Below are positions 50,986 through 59,896 of a stretch of 64,000 nt of DNA, one piece after another. Origin of the DNA: Pseudoruegeria sp. SK021. GTDB taxonomy: Bacteria; Pseudomonadota; Alphaproteobacteria; Rhodobacterales; Rhodobacteraceae. How positions within the stretch are numbered: position 1 is the first letter of the stretch; each line of letters starts with the position of its first letter. The stretch lies in the NCBI RefSeq assembly GCF_002119405.1, contig NZ_MTBG01000001.1, positions 434,001 through 498,000 of the forward strand, read 5' to 3'. A program made the position numbers and the translations under genes. The notes beneath the pieces were generated by a model. That model was not told where the DNA came from. It saw only the letters and a program-made list of their open reading frames with translations, and ran no database searches.

Positions 50986-52128
50986 TTATTGGGCGACCGT
51001 TCTGTGCGCTTGCGCCAGTTTTGGCCGCACCAAATCGGGTGCCACGGCGACCGTTCCACCGGCGCCCGGGACCACTTTTGGATAATAAACCTGATCGAGA
51101 TAGGTCATGAAGACATCGCGCAGACCGGCATCAAAGGTCAGGTCGTCAGCGCCAGAAAACGCGGCGGCAAGGTCAGCCGGACCATCAATCGGCGTGACCA
51201 GACCCGGCATCCGGAAGAACGCCTCGCCCAGCACCAGCACCGGGCGCTCATAGAAGAACGCCTGCAATCCGACCGAAGAATTCAAGGTAATGACGGCCTT
51301 GGCAGCCTCGACCTGACGGAATGTGTCGGTGGCATTGTCGATCACAATCCGGCCTGGATGCGCCGCCATCGCCGCCGACAAGGTCTCGGTCAACGGAATT
51401 TTCGACGACGGATGTTCCTTGAGCCGCAGATGCCAACCCGGGGGCAGATGCGCCGCTGCGGTCACCAACGCGGCGATGAAGCCATCCAGATCACCGACCC
51501 AACCCGCGAATTGGCGAATCTGGGTGTCATCCGGCACTTGTAGCGGACAAAAGATAAAATTCTGCCCGGCCAAAGCCGATGCATCGTCGCTTTGGCCCAC
51601 ATCAGCGCGCTTGGACTGGCGCGCGGTCAGGGTTTCTTTCATTTGCATCCAGCCCATCCCGGATCGCGACGGCGCGTCTGCCGCCCAATTCCGGTAAAAG
51701 GCTGGGTCCCGGGGCAGCGAATTCAACTGATTGATCCCGACCGGATCGACGGTCACCCGCCCCGGCAAGGGCGCGCGTTCTAGATAGACCCGGGGCCGCC
51801 CGGCATCCTTGGCCGCCGCCATAAACGCCCGCCGGGTGCCGGTCAGCCCGTTCCAGGCCACCGCCACGGCATCAGGATGGGTGTCGAACAGGTGGCGGAA
51901 CCAGTTGTACTGCACCGAATAGAGCATTTTCTTCAAGGTCGGCGTACCGCGACTGCGCGGTTGATGCTTGGCGGTGCGCAGCGCGTCGCGGGCCCGGTCT
52001 GCGGTTTCTGGATAGCCGCGAAAGCGCCAGCGCAGATCGGAAATGCAGGTGCCGCCGCCGCCCGTCTCGCAAACCGAGGCCATCATGCCGTCGATTTCCG
52101 GATTGCCGTCTTTCAGATAATAATACAT
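50986..52128 (-). CDS. Capsular polysaccharide biosynthesis-type protein
   Basis: A 380-residue protein of the Capsule_synth (KpsC/KpsS-like) type. Recognisable motifs are RLKEHPSSKIPL and VITLNSSVGLQAFFYERPVL followed by VLGEAFF, typical of beta-Kdo transferases and related capsule enzymes. No other capsule gene is adjacent, so its role here is uncertain. It lies between the stress-protein gene and asd, all leftward. Confidence 0.75.
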   Translation of the reverse strand: MYYYLKDGNPEIDGMMASVCETGGGGTCISDLRWRFRGYPETADRARDALRTAKHQPRSRGTPTLKKMLYSVQYNWFRHLFDTHPDAVAVAWNGLTGTRRAFMAAAKDAGRPRVYLERAPLPGRVTVDPVGINQLNSLPRDPAFYRNWAADAPSRSGMGWMQMKETLTARQSKRADVGQSDDASALAGQNFIFCPLQVPDDTQIRQFAGWVGDLDGFIAALVTAAAHLPPGWHLRLKEHPSSKIPLTETLSAAMAAHPGRIVIDNATDTFRQVEAAKAVITLNSSVGLQAFFYERPVLVLGEAFFRMPGLVTPIDGPADLAAAFSGADDLTFDAGLRDVFMTYLDQVYYPKVVPGAGGTVAVAPDLVRPKLAQAHRTVAQ

Positions 52129-52182
52129 CGCCGCCCTCGTTGCTGTGCCTGTCGCTGCTCCGCCCCGGACCGCCCGCCGGGA

Positions 52183-53031
52183 TCAGCGCAACAGCAAGAA
52201 TGGGATCGGCGAGGACCGCATCACCTCGGAGGTGGTAGAACCGACAATCATGCTGCGGATCCGCGAGTGGCGATAGCCCGCCATGATCAACAAATCGATG
52301 TTTTCCGCCGTGATCTGGGCCGGAATCGCATCTTCGGCCGGCGCCGCAGCAATCCCGGTGGTGACGTTATAGCCGCCGCCGCGCAACAAAGCCGCCGCCC
52401 CGTCGATCCGGCTGCGTGTCTCGGCAGTCTCAGCGCCGACAAACAGCAAATGGCAGTCGGTGCCCGCAAACACCTTACTGCGCGCCACATGATCCACCGC
52501 CTTCAGCGATTGAGGCCCGCCGTCGAACGCCACCATGATCCGTTTGATTGGCTTAAAGGCCTGATTACACACCAGAACCGGCTTAGTGCTGGCGCGGACG
52601 ACCCGCTCAACGTTGGAGCCAAGGTGCAACTTGGCGGTCTCTGCTGCCTCGCCGCGCTTGCCAATCAGGATGAGATCGGCGTCGGCTTCCATGCCTTGAA
52701 CAGTTTCGACCAGATCGCCATTGCGCAGCCGTGTTTCAACGCGGCGCACGCCATCCGCCTCCAGACGCGCCTTGGCATCCTCCAGAATGGCGCGGCCCCG
52801 CTTTTGCGCCAGTCGCGCCCGTGCTTCATCCAGTTCGGCCAGTTCCTCCAGAAGCGCCGTCCGCGCGCCCAGCCCGATATTACCGCTGAGATCGCTCTTA
52901 ACCCCTTGCCGGTGGCCAAGAATATGGGCGACGATCACGCGGCGGTCCGTGCGTCCGGCGATCCATGCGGCATGATCGCAAACGCTTGTCGAATAGGCCG
53001 ATCCGTCAACCAGTGCGATTAAATCAGTCAT
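52183..53031 (-). CDS. Universal stress protein, tandem domain
   Basis: A 282-residue protein with two UspA domains. The second ends with the ATP-binding-like pattern GYRHSRIRSMIVGSTTSEVM, and the first has LILIGKRGEAAETAKLHLGS with NVERVV. Both fit the G-2x-G-9x-G(S/T) style. It is 23 bases downstream of the SulP gene, a common arrangement suggesting a regulatory link with the transporter. Confidence 0.88.
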   Translation of the reverse strand: MTDLIALVDGSAYSTSVCDHAAWIAGRTDRRVIVAHILGHRQGVKSDLSGNIGLGARTALLEELAELDEARARLAQKRGRAILEDAKARLEADGVRRVETRLRNGDLVETVQGMEADADLILIGKRGEAAETAKLHLGSNVERVVRASTKPVLVCNQAFKPIKRIMVAFDGGPQSLKAVDHVARSKVFAGTDCHLLFVGAETAETRSRIDGAAALLRGGGYNVTTGIAAAPAEDAIPAQITAENIDLLIMAGYRHSRIRSMIVGSTTSEVMRSSPIPFLLLR

Positions 53032-53054
53032 GGTCAGCCCTCAGTGTTGCATCA

Positions 53055-54563
53055 TTAATGTTGCATCATCTTATCAAGCGCCCCGGGCTTGTCATGAACC
53101 CCAAGCTTGTCGACGATGGTTTCGCTGGCCGCATTCATGCCGATGATCTCGACATCGGCGCCATCGCGGCGAAATTTCAGAACAGCCATATCGAGCGCTG
53201 CCACCGACGAAATATCCCAGATATGGGCACCGCTGACATCAATGACCACCCGCTCCAGCGACTCGCCATAATCGAACGATTCGGCGAAGCTGTTGGCTGA
53301 GGCGAAGAACAACTGCCCCTGGATGACATAGCGCCGTTCGACCCCGTCCTCAGACAAGGTCGATGTGACTCGGAAAATCTGCGCAATTTTGCCCGCGAAG
53401 AACAGGCCGGACAATAGCACGCCGGTCAACACGCCCAGCGCCAAGTTATGGGTGTAGACCGTGACGGCAACTGTCGCCAACATGACGATGGACGAACTGG
53501 TCGGGTGTTCGCGCAACGACCGGATCGACGACCACGAGAACGTCCCGATCGACACCATGATCATGATTGCCACCAGTGCGGGCATCGGAATTTGCCGCAC
53601 CAGATCACCCAGACCCACGATCAGGATCAACAAAAAGACACCGGCCACGAAACACGATAGCCGCCCGCGCCCGCCGGATTTCACGTTGATCATCGACTGA
53701 CCAATCATTGCACAGCCAGCCATGCCGCCCATGAAGCCGGTGACGGTATTGGCCAACCCCTGCCCGATACATTCCTGATTCTTATCGCTTTTCGTGTCGG
53801 TCAGATCATCGACAAGCGATGCGGTCATCAGGCTTTCCAACAGGCCAACCACCGCGACTGCGATCGAGACCGGGAAGATGATCTGCAAGGTTTCGAAGTT
53901 CAGAGGGATGTCTGGCAGCAGGAAAATCGGCAAGGTTGAGGGCAGTTCGCCCATATCGCCCACGGTCCGCACATCAAGGTTCAGGACAACCGACAAGGTG
54001 GTCAGAACGACAATTGCGATCAACGGAGACGGCACCGCCGTGGTCAGGCGCGGCAGCAGATAGATAATCGCCAGCCCGGCCGCGACCAGTACATAGGTGA
54101 TTCCCGTGACGCCGATCAGTTCCGGCAATTGCGCGATGAAGATCAGGATCGCCAACGCATTCACAAAGCCGGTCATGACAGAGCGCGACACGAAGCGCAT
54201 CACGGAGCCCAGCTTCAGGAAACCCGCGCCGATCTGCAACAGACCGGCCAGAACGGTGGCTGCCAGAAGGTATTGCAGCCCATGGTCACGCACCAGCGTG
54301 ACCATTAGAACTGCCGTTGCCGCGGTCGCCGCCGAGATCATGCCCGGTCGCCCACCGGCGATCGCGGTCACAACAGCAATGGAAAACGACGCATAAAGCC
54401 CGATCTTCGGATCAACGCCCGCAATGATCGAGAAGGCGATGGCCTCAGGAATCAGGGCCAACGCCACGACAAGTCCGGCGAGCAGGTCAGCCCGAACATT
54501 GCCCAGCCAGTCGGCCCGCAGCCTGTTCAATCGATCACTTGCCAAAAGACGCGTTCCCTTCAT
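53055..54563 (-). CDS. SulP-family anion transporter with STAS domain
   Basis: A 502-residue permease with about 11-14 hydrophobic segments and a C-terminal STAS domain (about residues 400-495, [20 protein letters not shown]). SulP proteins import sulfate or bicarbonate; the motif [20 protein letters not shown] is typical. Some members such as BicA are sodium/bicarbonate symporters, and the nearby carbonic anhydrase makes this plausible, but the substrate cannot be read from sequence. Confidence 0.9.
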   Translation of the reverse strand: MKGTRLLASDRLNRLRADWLGNVRADLLAGLVVALALIPEAIAFSIIAGVDPKIGLYASFSIAVVTAIAGGRPGMISAATAATAVLMVTLVRDHGLQYLLAATVLAGLLQIGAGFLKLGSVMRFVSRSVMTGFVNALAILIFIAQLPELIGVTGITYVLVAAGLAIIYLLPRLTTAVPSPLIAIVVLTTLSVVLNLDVRTVGDMGELPSTLPIFLLPDIPLNFETLQIIFPVSIAVAVVGLLESLMTASLVDDLTDTKSDKNQECIGQGLANTVTGFMGGMAGCAMIGQSMINVKSGGRGRLSCFVAGVFLLILIVGLGDLVRQIPMPALVAIMIMVSIGTFSWSSIRSLREHPTSSSIVMLATVAVTVYTHNLALGVLTGVLLSGLFFAGKIAQIFRVTSTLSEDGVERRYVIQGQLFFASANSFAESFDYGESLERVVIDVSGAHIWDISSVAALDMAVLKFRRDGADVEIIGMNAASETIVDKLGVHDKPGALDKMMQH

Positions 54564-54708
54564 TATCGCGAAAGGGTCTAGTCTGGGTCAGGGCAAAAGA
54601 CCAGTAGGTACGCTGCAATTTCGGGATCGAACACACATTCGGCAGGTGGGACCGCACAACAGCCGGGAAAACGTCGGGCGGCATGTGCGCCCCTAAACAC
54701 GTTCACCG

Positions 54709-57105
54709 TCAATTCGATGCGCTCTGAGCGGCTAGAAGCGCATCCGCTGCCGCGCGGATTGCTTGGCTGCGATCAATTAGGCTGCGGGTCTCGCGCAAGC
54801 TGGGAGACCCGGGGTCACCGGCGGCGGTGCCTTCTGGCAGCGCCGCCAGACTGGCGCCCGGGATCGGGTCAGAGATTGCTGCCCCACCCTGCACAGCCCC
54901 CCCCAGAGCCCGCATTTGGGATGCAAGCAGCTTGCGCGTCCCTTCGGGCAGCAGCGCTTCGGCTGTGGACCAATCCTCCGCCATCCATGCCAAACGGGCG
55001 GCAGTCGCGGCATCACCATCAGCTTGCGACAAGGCGCCTGCCTCCCGGTATGCCCCGGCCTGCTCCAACGCTCGCAGGCGGATCGCGCGGGCATCCGATG
55101 TCTCAAGCTGGACAACCCGGGCCAGGGCCTCGACCGGACGACCGTTCAGCAGCGCATTTTCCGCGAGGGCGATCTGCCGAGCCGGATCTGGCACCGCCAC
55201 CATTCCCCGATTCTGTGTCTGCACCTCTGCCGGAAGGAATTTGCGCGAGAGGTCCGAAAAGCCCAAACGCAACAATCGGTTGGAAATCGCGTCGGTCGCC
55301 GCCAATGGCAGCGGAAACGGCAGAGCGTCGGGCGGATATGCCGCCGCAAGAATTAGAAAATGGCCATCGTCGGTGTCGGTAGCAACTTGCATCGCCAGAC
55401 GGTCCATCATCGGCGACAGTTCGTGCATATTGGCGAAATCCGACCCGGAAAATCGCGTCAGATAGCGCAAAGCGTCCTCGTGCTGCCCTGCCGCGGCCAG
55501 CGCGTCCAGATAGGCGGCGAGCAAGTCCAGTCCTGCAGCCGTGCCTTTCGTCTGGTGAATCAGCGCCGTCACCCGATCCCGTTTTTCTACCGGGACGGGC
55601 ACCCCCACCCGCGCGATTTCACGCAACAGTTGCGCTTCGGCCTCTGCCGAAGTCTCGGAGTTGCCCGCCGCCGCGCGTTCAAGCTGTTTCGCTGTCTCGG
55701 AATCTGGCCCATGTGGTTGAGCTTTGGCAATCTCAATTGCCATGGTCGATTCCGGCGTTTTTTCTATCCTGAGGACGGCATCGCGCACCAATGCGGCGGC
55801 GTCGTTCCGTCCAAGCTCTCGCAACCGTTCAGACAGCAGCGGTCCCATCAGCCGTCGCAGATGAATAGGTAATGCCGACGCGGTGCGCAGGATCGCTTTT
55901 TCGTCAACGGCTGTCGACGGGCGCGTTTCGCCCCAGGCCAGCAATCCCCAAAGCGCACCGGCTGAATTGCATGAGACCTGAGACTGGAGAAAATCGCTTC
56001 CGCCCGCCTTCGGATGATCCAGCAACAGCGCCATATCCGCAAGGACTTGCGCGTACCTACCGGGCTGCGGATAGGCCGCCAGGACGGATCGCGCCTCGGC
56101 ACCGAAGCCGAGATAGGCATAAGCCTCGGTCAATGCTATGACCGCCTCGGGCGCCGGCGTATCACCCGCAGCAATCAGGTTCGCGCGGGCCTGCGAAAGC
56201 ATCTTGTCCGGGGCGATGTCCGATACAGTATTCCAAAGGGCGAAATCGCTTGCGGGAAGGCACTGAGGATCGATGTGTTCCAGAGTTCCTTCGGCCTGCG
56301 CACGCGCAAGGTCGATTCCCGTCCGCATTTCTACATGGTCCGCCTGATCCGGGTCCATCCGGGCGGGCGGCAGGTCGATCCGCGCGCCCGGCTCGGACGA
56401 CTCTTGTGCCGGGACGTTTGGCGCCGAAGACGCATCGTCCCGAGAGGTCAAACTGACGGCGGGCCCTGCCGGAAGCGCAGCAGTCGCAAGGCCTTGGGAC
56501 ATTGCCCGTCCCAACTGCTCGGCCAAAGCGGCTTCAAAACCGGCCTGTACGGCGCGCGGTTGCGCGGGAACCAGGACTGCCCCTCCTGGGCGGGACGCGC
56601 CGGGAAATATAACCGGAAAGGTCACTTCGCCTGCGGCAGAGCCGACGCTACCGAGGGGCAATAAGGTCGGAAACGCTGACGGCTCATCGGTGAGATCATC
56701 GACGGATGTCAAGGCCGTTAGACCCGTTTCGAAGGGCGATGCGGGCGGCGCAGTGCCATCCTTGATGTCCACAACCAGAATTCCCGGCTTATATTCGAAC
56801 GCCTGCGCGTGACAAAGGCAGGTGACCGACAATACGACGACCCCTGCTTCCACTTGGGCATCGAGAATCCGCGACTTTGGGATGAAGTCGAAGACCCCTG
56901 ACAGGTCGTAGGGCGGCGCCACCGGCAGTACCTCAAGCCCGTATCCTTTCGCGATCCGGCCTAATTTCCAGTCTACCGGTGCGCCGTAATATAGCACCAG
57001 ACGCGAGAACGTCTCGTGCTCGCCTGACCGGACCGTCACAACATTCTGCGCCCCGGCCTGCGATGCTAAAACGACGAACGAAAGTAGGAACGCAAGACGG
57101 GTCAT
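54709..57105 (-). CDS. Large periplasmic AMIN/helical-repeat protein, motility-linked
   Basis: A 798-residue exported protein of unknown function. A signal peptide covers about residues 1-19 (ASQAGAQ). Residues 21-117 are beta-rich and AMIN-like (FSRLVLYYG, SVTCLCHAQAFEYKPGILVV); 118-290 are a Pro/Ala linker; from about 300 the sequence is helical with repeat-like Ala-rich units reminiscent of TPR/SEL1 (AEAYAYLGFGAEARSVLAAY, QAGAYREAGALSQADGDAAT). Its ATG overlaps the motA stop by four bases, so it is translated with MotA. A structural or scaffold role at the flagellar motor is inferred from that coupling only. Confidence 0.7.
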   Translation of the reverse strand: MTRLAFLLSFVVLASQAGAQNVVTVRSGEHETFSRLVLYYGAPVDWKLGRIAKGYGLEVLPVAPPYDLSGVFDFIPKSRILDAQVEAGVVVLSVTCLCHAQAFEYKPGILVVDIKDGTAPPASPFETGLTALTSVDDLTDEPSAFPTLLPLGSVGSAAGEVTFPVIFPGASRPGGAVLVPAQPRAVQAGFEAALAEQLGRAMSQGLATAALPAGPAVSLTSRDDASSAPNVPAQESSEPGARIDLPPARMDPDQADHVEMRTGIDLARAQAEGTLEHIDPQCLPASDFALWNTVSDIAPDKMLSQARANLIAAGDTPAPEAVIALTEAYAYLGFGAEARSVLAAYPQPGRYAQVLADMALLLDHPKAGGSDFLQSQVSCNSAGALWGLLAWGETRPSTAVDEKAILRTASALPIHLRRLMGPLLSERLRELGRNDAAALVRDAVLRIEKTPESTMAIEIAKAQPHGPDSETAKQLERAAAGNSETSAEAEAQLLREIARVGVPVPVEKRDRVTALIHQTKGTAAGLDLLAAYLDALAAAGQHEDALRYLTRFSGSDFANMHELSPMMDRLAMQVATDTDDGHFLILAAAYPPDALPFPLPLAATDAISNRLLRLGFSDLSRKFLPAEVQTQNRGMVAVPDPARQIALAENALLNGRPVEALARVVQLETSDARAIRLRALEQAGAYREAGALSQADGDAATAARLAWMAEDWSTAEALLPEGTRKLLASQMRALGGAVQGGAAISDPIPGASLAALPEGTAAGDPGSPSLRETRSLIDRSQAIRAAADALLAAQSASN

Positions 57106-57971
57106 GCGGCTTTCTGACGGGCATCTTTCAATGCCTCTTCCAGTTCTGAAAAGGACGGCCGGATATGGCTGGGCGTATTCTGACGGCCAACTTCGATACA
57201 AATGTTCGCCGCGTGATTGTGCAGGTTTGCCACTAGAACCTCGCGGATCAGTTGATAAAAATGCCCGTCCTCCTCGATCACACTTTTGACCCGAGCGGCA
57301 AAAGGGCCGACCAGACCATAGGCCATGAACACACCCAGAAAGGTTCCGACCAGCGCCCCACCGATCAATTTCCCCAATACCTCAGGCGGTTGGTCGATCG
57401 ACCCCATCGTCTTGATCACGCCCAGAACGGCCGCAACGATGCCCAATGCGGGCAAGCCATCTGCCATCGTCTGGAGCGCATGACTGGAATGCATTGCGTG
57501 ATGGAAATTTTCGTCCATCCGTTTCTCCAGAACTTCCTCGACCTGATGTGGATCGTCAAAATTCATCGAGGCTGATCGCAACGTATCGCAAATCAGCTCC
57601 ACGGCCTCACGATCCGCAAGGATTTTGGGATAGCCGGTGAAGATCGATGATTGGTCCGGGGCTTCGATATGCTCTTCCAGCCCCACCGGATTTTGCCGTG
57701 CAAATCGGATCAGTTCCGACAAAAGACAGAGCAGATCTCGATAATCGGTCGCCTTCCATTTCGGGCCCTTGAATACCTTGCCCACGTCTTTCAGCGTGTG
57801 GCGTACCGCCGCCATGTCATTTGAGATCAGAAACGCGCCGACTGCCGCGCCGCCGATAATGGCAAGTTCATAGGGCAACGACTTGACGATAATCGACATT
57901 TTGCCGCCGGCCGCCAGATATCCTCCGAAGACCATCACGAAGATGACGATAATTCCGATAATGCCAACCAT
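57102..57971 (-). CDS. motA: Flagellar motor stator protein MotA
   Basis: A 289-residue four-helix stator subunit that conducts ions with MotB to drive rotation. Family segments are GGYLAAGGKMSIIVKSLPYE, ADGLPALGIVAAVLGVIKTM and VLGKLIGGALVGTFLGVFMA. The cytoplasmic loop with conserved charged residues lies between helices 2 and 3. No motB is found in this window. Confidence 0.93.
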   Translation of the reverse strand: MVGIIGIIVIFVMVFGGYLAAGGKMSIIVKSLPYELAIIGGAAVGAFLISNDMAAVRHTLKDVGKVFKGPKWKATDYRDLLCLLSELIRFARQNPVGLEEHIEAPDQSSIFTGYPKILADREAVELICDTLRSASMNFDDPHQVEEVLEKRMDENFHHAMHSSHALQTMADGLPALGIVAAVLGVIKTMGSIDQPPEVLGKLIGGALVGTFLGVFMAYGLVGPFAARVKSVIEEDGHFYQLIREVLVANLHNHAANICIEVGRQNTPSHIRPSFSELEEALKDARQKAA

Positions 57972-58043
57972 TCATGTTCTCCAACGGATCTAATGAGACG
58001 CGTTCAGGCTGTCAGAAAGTGGTGAAGAATATCCTTCAAAAAT

Positions 58044-58640
58044 TTATTCTGTCGGAACATCGACATTTCTCCCGGCCAGAATCACGCTGATGGAATAGGC
58101 CGTGGCCGGTTGCAGCCCAGAGAAAATTTGCGCGGCCGTATCCGCGCGCATGCGGCCAAGGAAGCCGGCGGCGAATTGCGGGTCCATCTCCTCAAAGACC
58201 TGCGCGGCCTCTTTCGGCTTCATATTCTCATAAACCGTTATCAACTGCACAATGTCGCCCTCAGCTGCCGTTTCGGCGAGGGCGATCATAGCAGAGAGAC
58301 TGGACTCGGCCTTTTGCAGTTCCGCCAACTGGGCGGTTGCCAGCCGCGCCATAACATCAAGGTCTCGTTCTCTTTCATCTAAGGCATCCCGCCGCTGATC
58401 AAGCGCCTGCGCCCTCTGGGTCAACCCGGCAAGCAAATCATTGACCTCTGCTGCGGAAATATCAGGCGCGGTAGTCGCATCAATGCTCGGCCCGGAAGGC
58501 GTAAGCGCTGCCACCTCTTTCGCGATAGCTTCTGCGGTTCCGCCCAGCAGGCGAACCACCACCGAAGCGCAAAACAGTGAGGCAATCACCAAACTCACAT
58601 TGGCACCACGCCTTTTTTTGGTGATCCTGTTGGAGCTCAT
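58044..58640 (-). CDS. MotE-like protein (MgtE_N-type domain)
   Basis: A 198-residue protein with one N-terminal membrane helix (VSLVIASLFCASVVVRLL), a coiled coil (ALDQRRDALDERERDLDVMA) and a C-terminal MgtE_N-like module (YENMKPKEAAQVFEEMDPQF, FLGRMRADTAAQIFSGLQP). This matches MotE of rhizobia, a periplasmic chaperone for the motility protein MotC. Its ATG overlaps the stop of the DUF6468 gene by four bases. Confidence 0.82.
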   Translation of the reverse strand: MSSNRITKKRRGANVSLVIASLFCASVVVRLLGGTAEAIAKEVAALTPSGPSIDATTAPDISAAEVNDLLAGLTQRAQALDQRRDALDERERDLDVMARLATAQLAELQKAESSLSAMIALAETAAEGDIVQLITVYENMKPKEAAQVFEEMDPQFAAGFLGRMRADTAAQIFSGLQPATAYSISVILAGRNVDVPTE

Positions 58641-59032
58641 CGCGCAGGCTCATCACGTTTGTCAGACCGTGCAGACCGAAGAAATGTCGGCCCAGCGACC
58701 TTGGCGGGGTCTTTTTCAGCCGTCTTTGACGAACCGCCTGCCGAAGGTTCCGGCAGGTCATGAAGCGATGCCAACAACATTTCGAGGCGCCGCGCCGCTG
58801 CTTCCGCACGACGCGTGCTGTCTTCCAAAGACCGCGACGAGGTTTCGGCAGAGCCCTGAGCACGGTCGAGGGTCGTGGTCATTTCTGTGACCTGAACCGA
58901 CATTTGCGCGATTGCACTCCCCATCCCATCTTCAAGATTTGTGAACTTGCTGAGGCGGCGGGACAGAACCACGCAATAGAGCGCGGCTCCCAAAGCCCCG
59001 GCGATCATCAAAAAATCGGCGATCAGCGCCAT
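58637..59032 (-). CDS. DUF6468-like membrane protein of flagellar operon
   Basis: A 131-residue protein with an N-terminal membrane helix (ALIADFLMIAGALGAALYCV) and a coiled-coil stalk of 60 residues (AIAQMSVQVTEMTTTLDRAQ). It resembles the DUF6468 proteins found beside fliL in Alphaproteobacteria. Function unknown; location between fliL and motE suggests a motor role. Confidence 0.65.
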   Translation of the reverse strand: MALIADFLMIAGALGAALYCVVLSRRLSKFTNLEDGMGSAIAQMSVQVTEMTTTLDRAQGSAETSSRSLEDSTRRAEAAARRLEMLLASLHDLPEPSAGGSSKTAEKDPAKVAGPTFLRSARSDKRDEPAR

Positions 59033-59044
59033 TGTCTTGCCTTT

Positions 59045-59524
59045 CTAGCTTACCAAGAACGTGGTGACCAAAAGGTCCCGCACGCGGCCTTCTCCGGTCA
59101 CGATTTGCACCCTGCGCAGCAATTGAGCCCGCAGCACCAATAGTGCAGAGGGATCGCGCAAATCCCGCACTTCAACCGCCCTTAAATAGCTGTTCATGAC
59201 ATCCATAATGCGCGGCATCATCACTTCGACGTCGGCGGCATAGGCCGGGTCGACCTCTAAAGTGCCCTCAAACCTAAGAAACTGTTCCGGCGTGCTGCGA
59301 CTCACGCTGACCATGAGTGGCGCAATCGGGACGAAGGCGACCGGTTCAAGCGCGTCCGGATGCGAAACCGCAGCCTCAGCATGGTCGGAAACCGGGGACA
59401 CCCCCAGAACCAGCCCGGTGTAAACAGCGAAAAAGCCGCCCCCCCCCAAGACAAGCGCCATCACCGCTCCAAGGATCAAAGGTAGCCGAGATTTCTTGCT
59501 GGGCGGGGTCTCGTCATCGGCCAT
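59045..59524 (-). CDS. fliL: Flagellar basal body-associated protein FliL
   Basis: A 159-residue single-pass membrane protein that stabilises the stator. A transmembrane segment (about 16-38) follows a charged N-terminus, and the periplasmic stomatin-like domain ends RVRDLLVTTFLVS. The ATG at 59524 is preceded directly by an in-frame GTG. First gene of the leftward flagellar operon. Confidence 0.9.
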   Translation of the reverse strand: MADDETPPSKKSRLPLILGAVMALVLGGGGFFAVYTGLVLGVSPVSDHAEAAVSHPDALEPVAFVPIAPLMVSVSRSTPEQFLRFEGTLEVDPAYAADVEVMMPRIMDVMNSYLRAVEVRDLRDPSALLVLRAQLLRRVQIVTGEGRVRDLLVTTFLVS

Positions 59525-59612
59525 CACCGGGATCCTTCCAAGTTGTTATCCGCCTGTCACCAAACTTACGAAAGACGTGGTGTCTTCGCGTCTAAAACTA
59601 CCGGCCGGAGGG

Positions 59613-59627
59613 TTAAGGTTTGGCTAA
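59613..59627 (+). promoter_or_regulatory. Candidate CtrA site upstream of fliL
   Basis: TTAA-GGTTTGG-CTAA matches the CtrA consensus TTAA-N7-TTAA with one mismatch, 89 bases upstream of the fliL start. CtrA controls flagellar genes in Rhodobacteraceae. Assignment is by motif. Confidence 0.5.
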
Positions 59628-59817
59628 GGCACGGTCGGATCGTGCACCGCAATGACCAGCCTAGTTCTGCATTGAAATGCGCTGGCCAAAACGAACTGCC
59701 ACAGGAAAGCCACGCCAGGGCCGTCCAATTTCTTCGTGTTGTAGACCGGCTAAAGATCGGCCCGAAACCCGACCTTCGATCCCTCGACGGCGGTTTGGCA
59801 AGATTGGCCGATGACGG

Positions 59818-59832
59818 ATAACCGATTGTTAA
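59818..59832 (+). promoter_or_regulatory. Candidate CtrA site upstream of fliF
   Basis: ATAA-CCGATTG-TTAA also matches TTAA-N7-TTAA with one mismatch, 64 bases before the fliF GTG. The 372-base gap between fliL and fliF contains this and the other site and no supported gene. Confidence 0.5.
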
Positions 59833-59896
59833 GCTCACTGCGCGCAGGTTGGACCCAGTGGTAAAACCGTAGACCGCATCGTCGGGGAGCAGATTC

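Noticed and set aside
59740-59896. Sigma-54 promoter before fliF
   Set aside because: TTGGCAAGATTGGCCG resembles the -24 half, but the required GC at -12 with correct spacing is absent; CtrA-type sites fit better.
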